Both the position numbers and the translations under genes were made by a program. Positions 61,880 through 64,000 of a stretch of DNA of 64,000 nt are shown here, piece by piece. Numbering within the stretch: position 1 is the stretch's first letter; each line of letters begins with the position of its first letter. Where the stretch lies: the NCBI RefSeq assembly GCF_026914265.1, contig NC_069130.1:75809070-75873069 (forward strand), read 5' to 3'. This DNA is from Mya arenaria (lineage: Eukaryota > Mollusca > Bivalvia > Myida > Myidae). The notes beneath the pieces were generated by a model, which was not told where the DNA came from, ran no database searches, and saw nothing but the letters and a program-made list of their open reading frames with translations.

Positions 61880-63359
61880 CATTAATACAATCGTAACAAC
61901 TCCGCCATGGCCGAAATATTCCGATTGTTTTAAAATTGTGCCCAGAAGCCTTGCAGGTGCCCTTCATGTATATATCGTTATGTTTTGACAGAATGAAATG
62001 AAGAAAACCCGTCAAACTCATATTAGAAGTTGGATATTTATTTTTGGTGTACGGAACTATTAAATATAAAATAACATAACTGGTAATATTTCTTGTTTTT
62101 ATGATATTTTATAGATGTATTTATGCTTTAACCCGGAATCCCAATCGGAATAACTACCCACTTTTGATACTTAACAATTTGTACCTGAAGGATTTGCCAT
62201 ATCAAAAATTAAAAAAAAATCAATAAACGTACAATTATTTGGACAAGGACTTCCAGTAGGCGAGTAGTTTTATTTCTAATGGTTTTATCAAATAAAGTAT
62301 CCTTATTTTGAAAGATAAATGATGTTATAAATGATATCAATGTTCATATTAAAGTTCAGATATATGATATAAAATATATATAAAATTTAGTGACATTTCA
62401 TCTAAAATATATTATTTTTTTTCAGATTTATCAGAGGAATAGAAGTGACCCCTATGATTAATCTGAAAAAACAAATATTTTAGGTTAAATGTCACTAAAT
62501 TTTGTACAGGTCAAATGACACCAACGCAGGAGTTCATTCCCATCAAATGACTGTGATATATACAGCGATGTTTCTTCTGTTGAAATAATGCTAAATCTTA
62601 TTATAAGTGAAATTAAACAATTTAAGTCCATTCCCATGAGGTTCGAATGAGGAGCTCAAAAAGCGTCAACTTTTAGTTTGACAGAAGTAGTTCTCGAACA
62701 CTGTTAAATTATTAACAAAACTGGGAAACATGTGTGTTTTTTATTTGATACATTTAAAAGTGGAATATTTAAACCAGTTAGTAATATATATCTTATTATT
62801 TTTCATTAAAAACTGTACATTTATACATATACCATGAAGCTCATAAACATTAAATGACCTATTTTTAGCACCTGTGTGAAGTAAATTGCTTAACTAAATA
62901 TGAATATTATTATAAACGCAGAATGTCTTCTGCGCCAAAAAAGGTTGTATACCGAATAAAACGCATAGCCTAACTAATTCCCGTATTTTATGCTGTGCTT
63001 TTTGCCACGCACTCTTTAAATTGTGTTTCCATGCAGAAGTAAAATGTGATTTTTGTAAACAACTGGAAACTTTTGGAATATATGCTAATAATCCTAACCT
63101 GGTGAAAAGATTAGGTATGTGCTGAAAATTTTCAAACACCTGATTGATTTAAAGGTTAAAGTTTTAGGGCAGGTTGATATTTATTTATAACTTCTATACT
63201 CTTCATTCAGTTGACTTAATACTTCACACAATTGTTCAGGACCATTCACACAATGAGGTAACATAACTCCATAATATCCAACTCCATTATATTTTTGATA
63301 CAAGTTATGGCCCCTGATTGACTTACGAACTTCTGGTAAATTTTAAGGGCATGTTAACA
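61880..63359. other. AT-rich stretch with small repeats
   Basis: No gene. A short inverted repeat lies at 62386-62503. About 63150-63355 (gggcaggttgatatttattt, gttatggcccctgattgact) resembles a unit I remember as repeated in bivalve genomes. Confidence 0.45.
62386..62503. repeat. Short inverted repeat
   Basis: aaatttagtgacatttcatc and gttaaatgtcactaaatttt form arms of about 30 bp around a 60-bp spacer. Confidence 0.75.
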
Positions 63360-63631
63360 TTTAAAGCTGCACTCTCACAGATTGAACGTTTTGACAACTT
63401 TTTTATTTTTTGTCTTGTAACGAGCAGATTTTAGCGAAAATCCATTGAAACCAGTTAAATAAGACTGCTGAAAAAAAATGAGATTGCACATATTTGTATA
63501 TAAGTTAAAAAAATTATGTTTTATGCATTTTTCTTAAACCGTTAGTAGCGCTTTGTGCCATAAAACATTAATTTTCGAATGGAAATATTAAAATATGAAA
63601 ATCTACGATCTGATTTTTTGTCAGCAATCTT
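63360..63631. mobile_element. Truncated fold-back repeat
   Basis: It begins ttaaagctgcactctcacag. Internal arms near 63463-63500 and 63600-63630 (agactgctgaaaaaaaatga, gattttttgtcagcaatctt) are complementary. It stops exactly where the palindrome at 63632 begins. I recognise it as a bivalve-type dispersed repeat from memory only. Confidence 0.55.
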
Positions 63632-63744
63632 AATCACAACAGGATCTCAAATTAGATCTGGTTAGGCCTTAAAAAAATGTTTGGTTAATAACCAAACATT
63701 TTTTAAAGGCCTAACCAGATCTAATTTGAGATCCTGTTGTGATT
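63632..63744. repeat. Near-perfect palindrome, 55-bp arms, 4-bp loop
   Basis: 63632-63686 pairs with 63691-63744 with about one mismatch, around the loop aata. It is non-coding and could form a very stable hairpin or cruciform. Confidence 0.95.
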
Positions 63745-64000
63745 ATCTCCCTTTGACCATAAGTGGTGATTGAAGGTACATATTGACCTGTGTGGTCTTT
63801 TGTTGTTATCAGGTGTGACCAGTTGTTTGCTCAATTTAGGAGGGAGTTTTGAAAGTCATTGTTCACCTGACTTCTGTGGTAGACACAGCTGATAATTTTA
63901 TATGATGATATAATACTTTCAAGATCATTTAAGAGGTTAGTCATGGTATTATTTCTAGTTGGTTATGATTGCAGTTGGACTGTTATTTGTATCAAAATTG

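Overview
The window is animal nuclear DNA, AT-rich and full of introns, microsatellites and fold-back elements. Several repeats look like ones common in bivalve molluscs: tandem units built around 'gacctagtttttgacc' and 'cttgaccaaacttggt', and a 'gcacttcgtgc' terminal hairpin. A bivalve is the best guess. That rests on remembered repeat style, not on a database search.

The window is dominated by a cluster of five paralogous multi-exon genes for type I membrane proteins of the immunoglobulin superfamily: A (+, 4943-10834), B (-, 21864-15725), C (-, 31505-25600), D (+, 39649-45458) and E (-, 55052-48765). Each has a short signal-peptide exon, one exon per Ig-like domain bounded by phase-1 introns, one transmembrane exon and a short cytoplasmic tail. 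The exons of A, C and D join with agreeing phases and no stops, giving predicted proteins of 563, 671 and 550 residues. B and E carry frame damage in some Ig exons.

There are two kinds of signal exon: a 40-bp type in A, B and D, and a 52-bp type in C and E. There are two kinds of transmembrane/tail module. A, B and D have a tail with paired tyrosine motifs (YENV/YDNV/YDYV). C has a different transmembrane exon and a tail with ITIM- and ITSM-type motifs (VQYAVV, LKYAEL, TEYAEI). E looks like a recombinant: its 5' half is C-like, its transmembrane and tail exons are B-like, and it keeps a vestige of the C-type transmembrane exon in the intron between them. Its tail is further cut short by a deletion. 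Ig-domain number also differs (A and D four, C five, B and E six). Taken together this resembles a paired-receptor locus evolving by duplication, inversion and module exchange.

Layout: 1-866 is a 473-bp-period direct repeat; 1091-1246 is a CA/CG microsatellite; 1247-4900 is flank with a candidate promoter and a block shared upstream of A, D and a lost gene beyond E. A and B converge, and their 3' flanks are inverted copies of one another. The A-B pair is repeated as D-E. C and D are head to head, separated by 8 kb that holds a 1.15-kb tandem-unit element and a small fossil of an LTR-retroelement polyprotein. Right of E, 55053-56300 repeats the C/D head-to-head flanks, but the expected plus-strand gene is absent. 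From 56300 to 64000 I recognise no gene, only MITEs, a hAT-like element, tandem repeats and a near-perfect 55-bp-arm palindrome.
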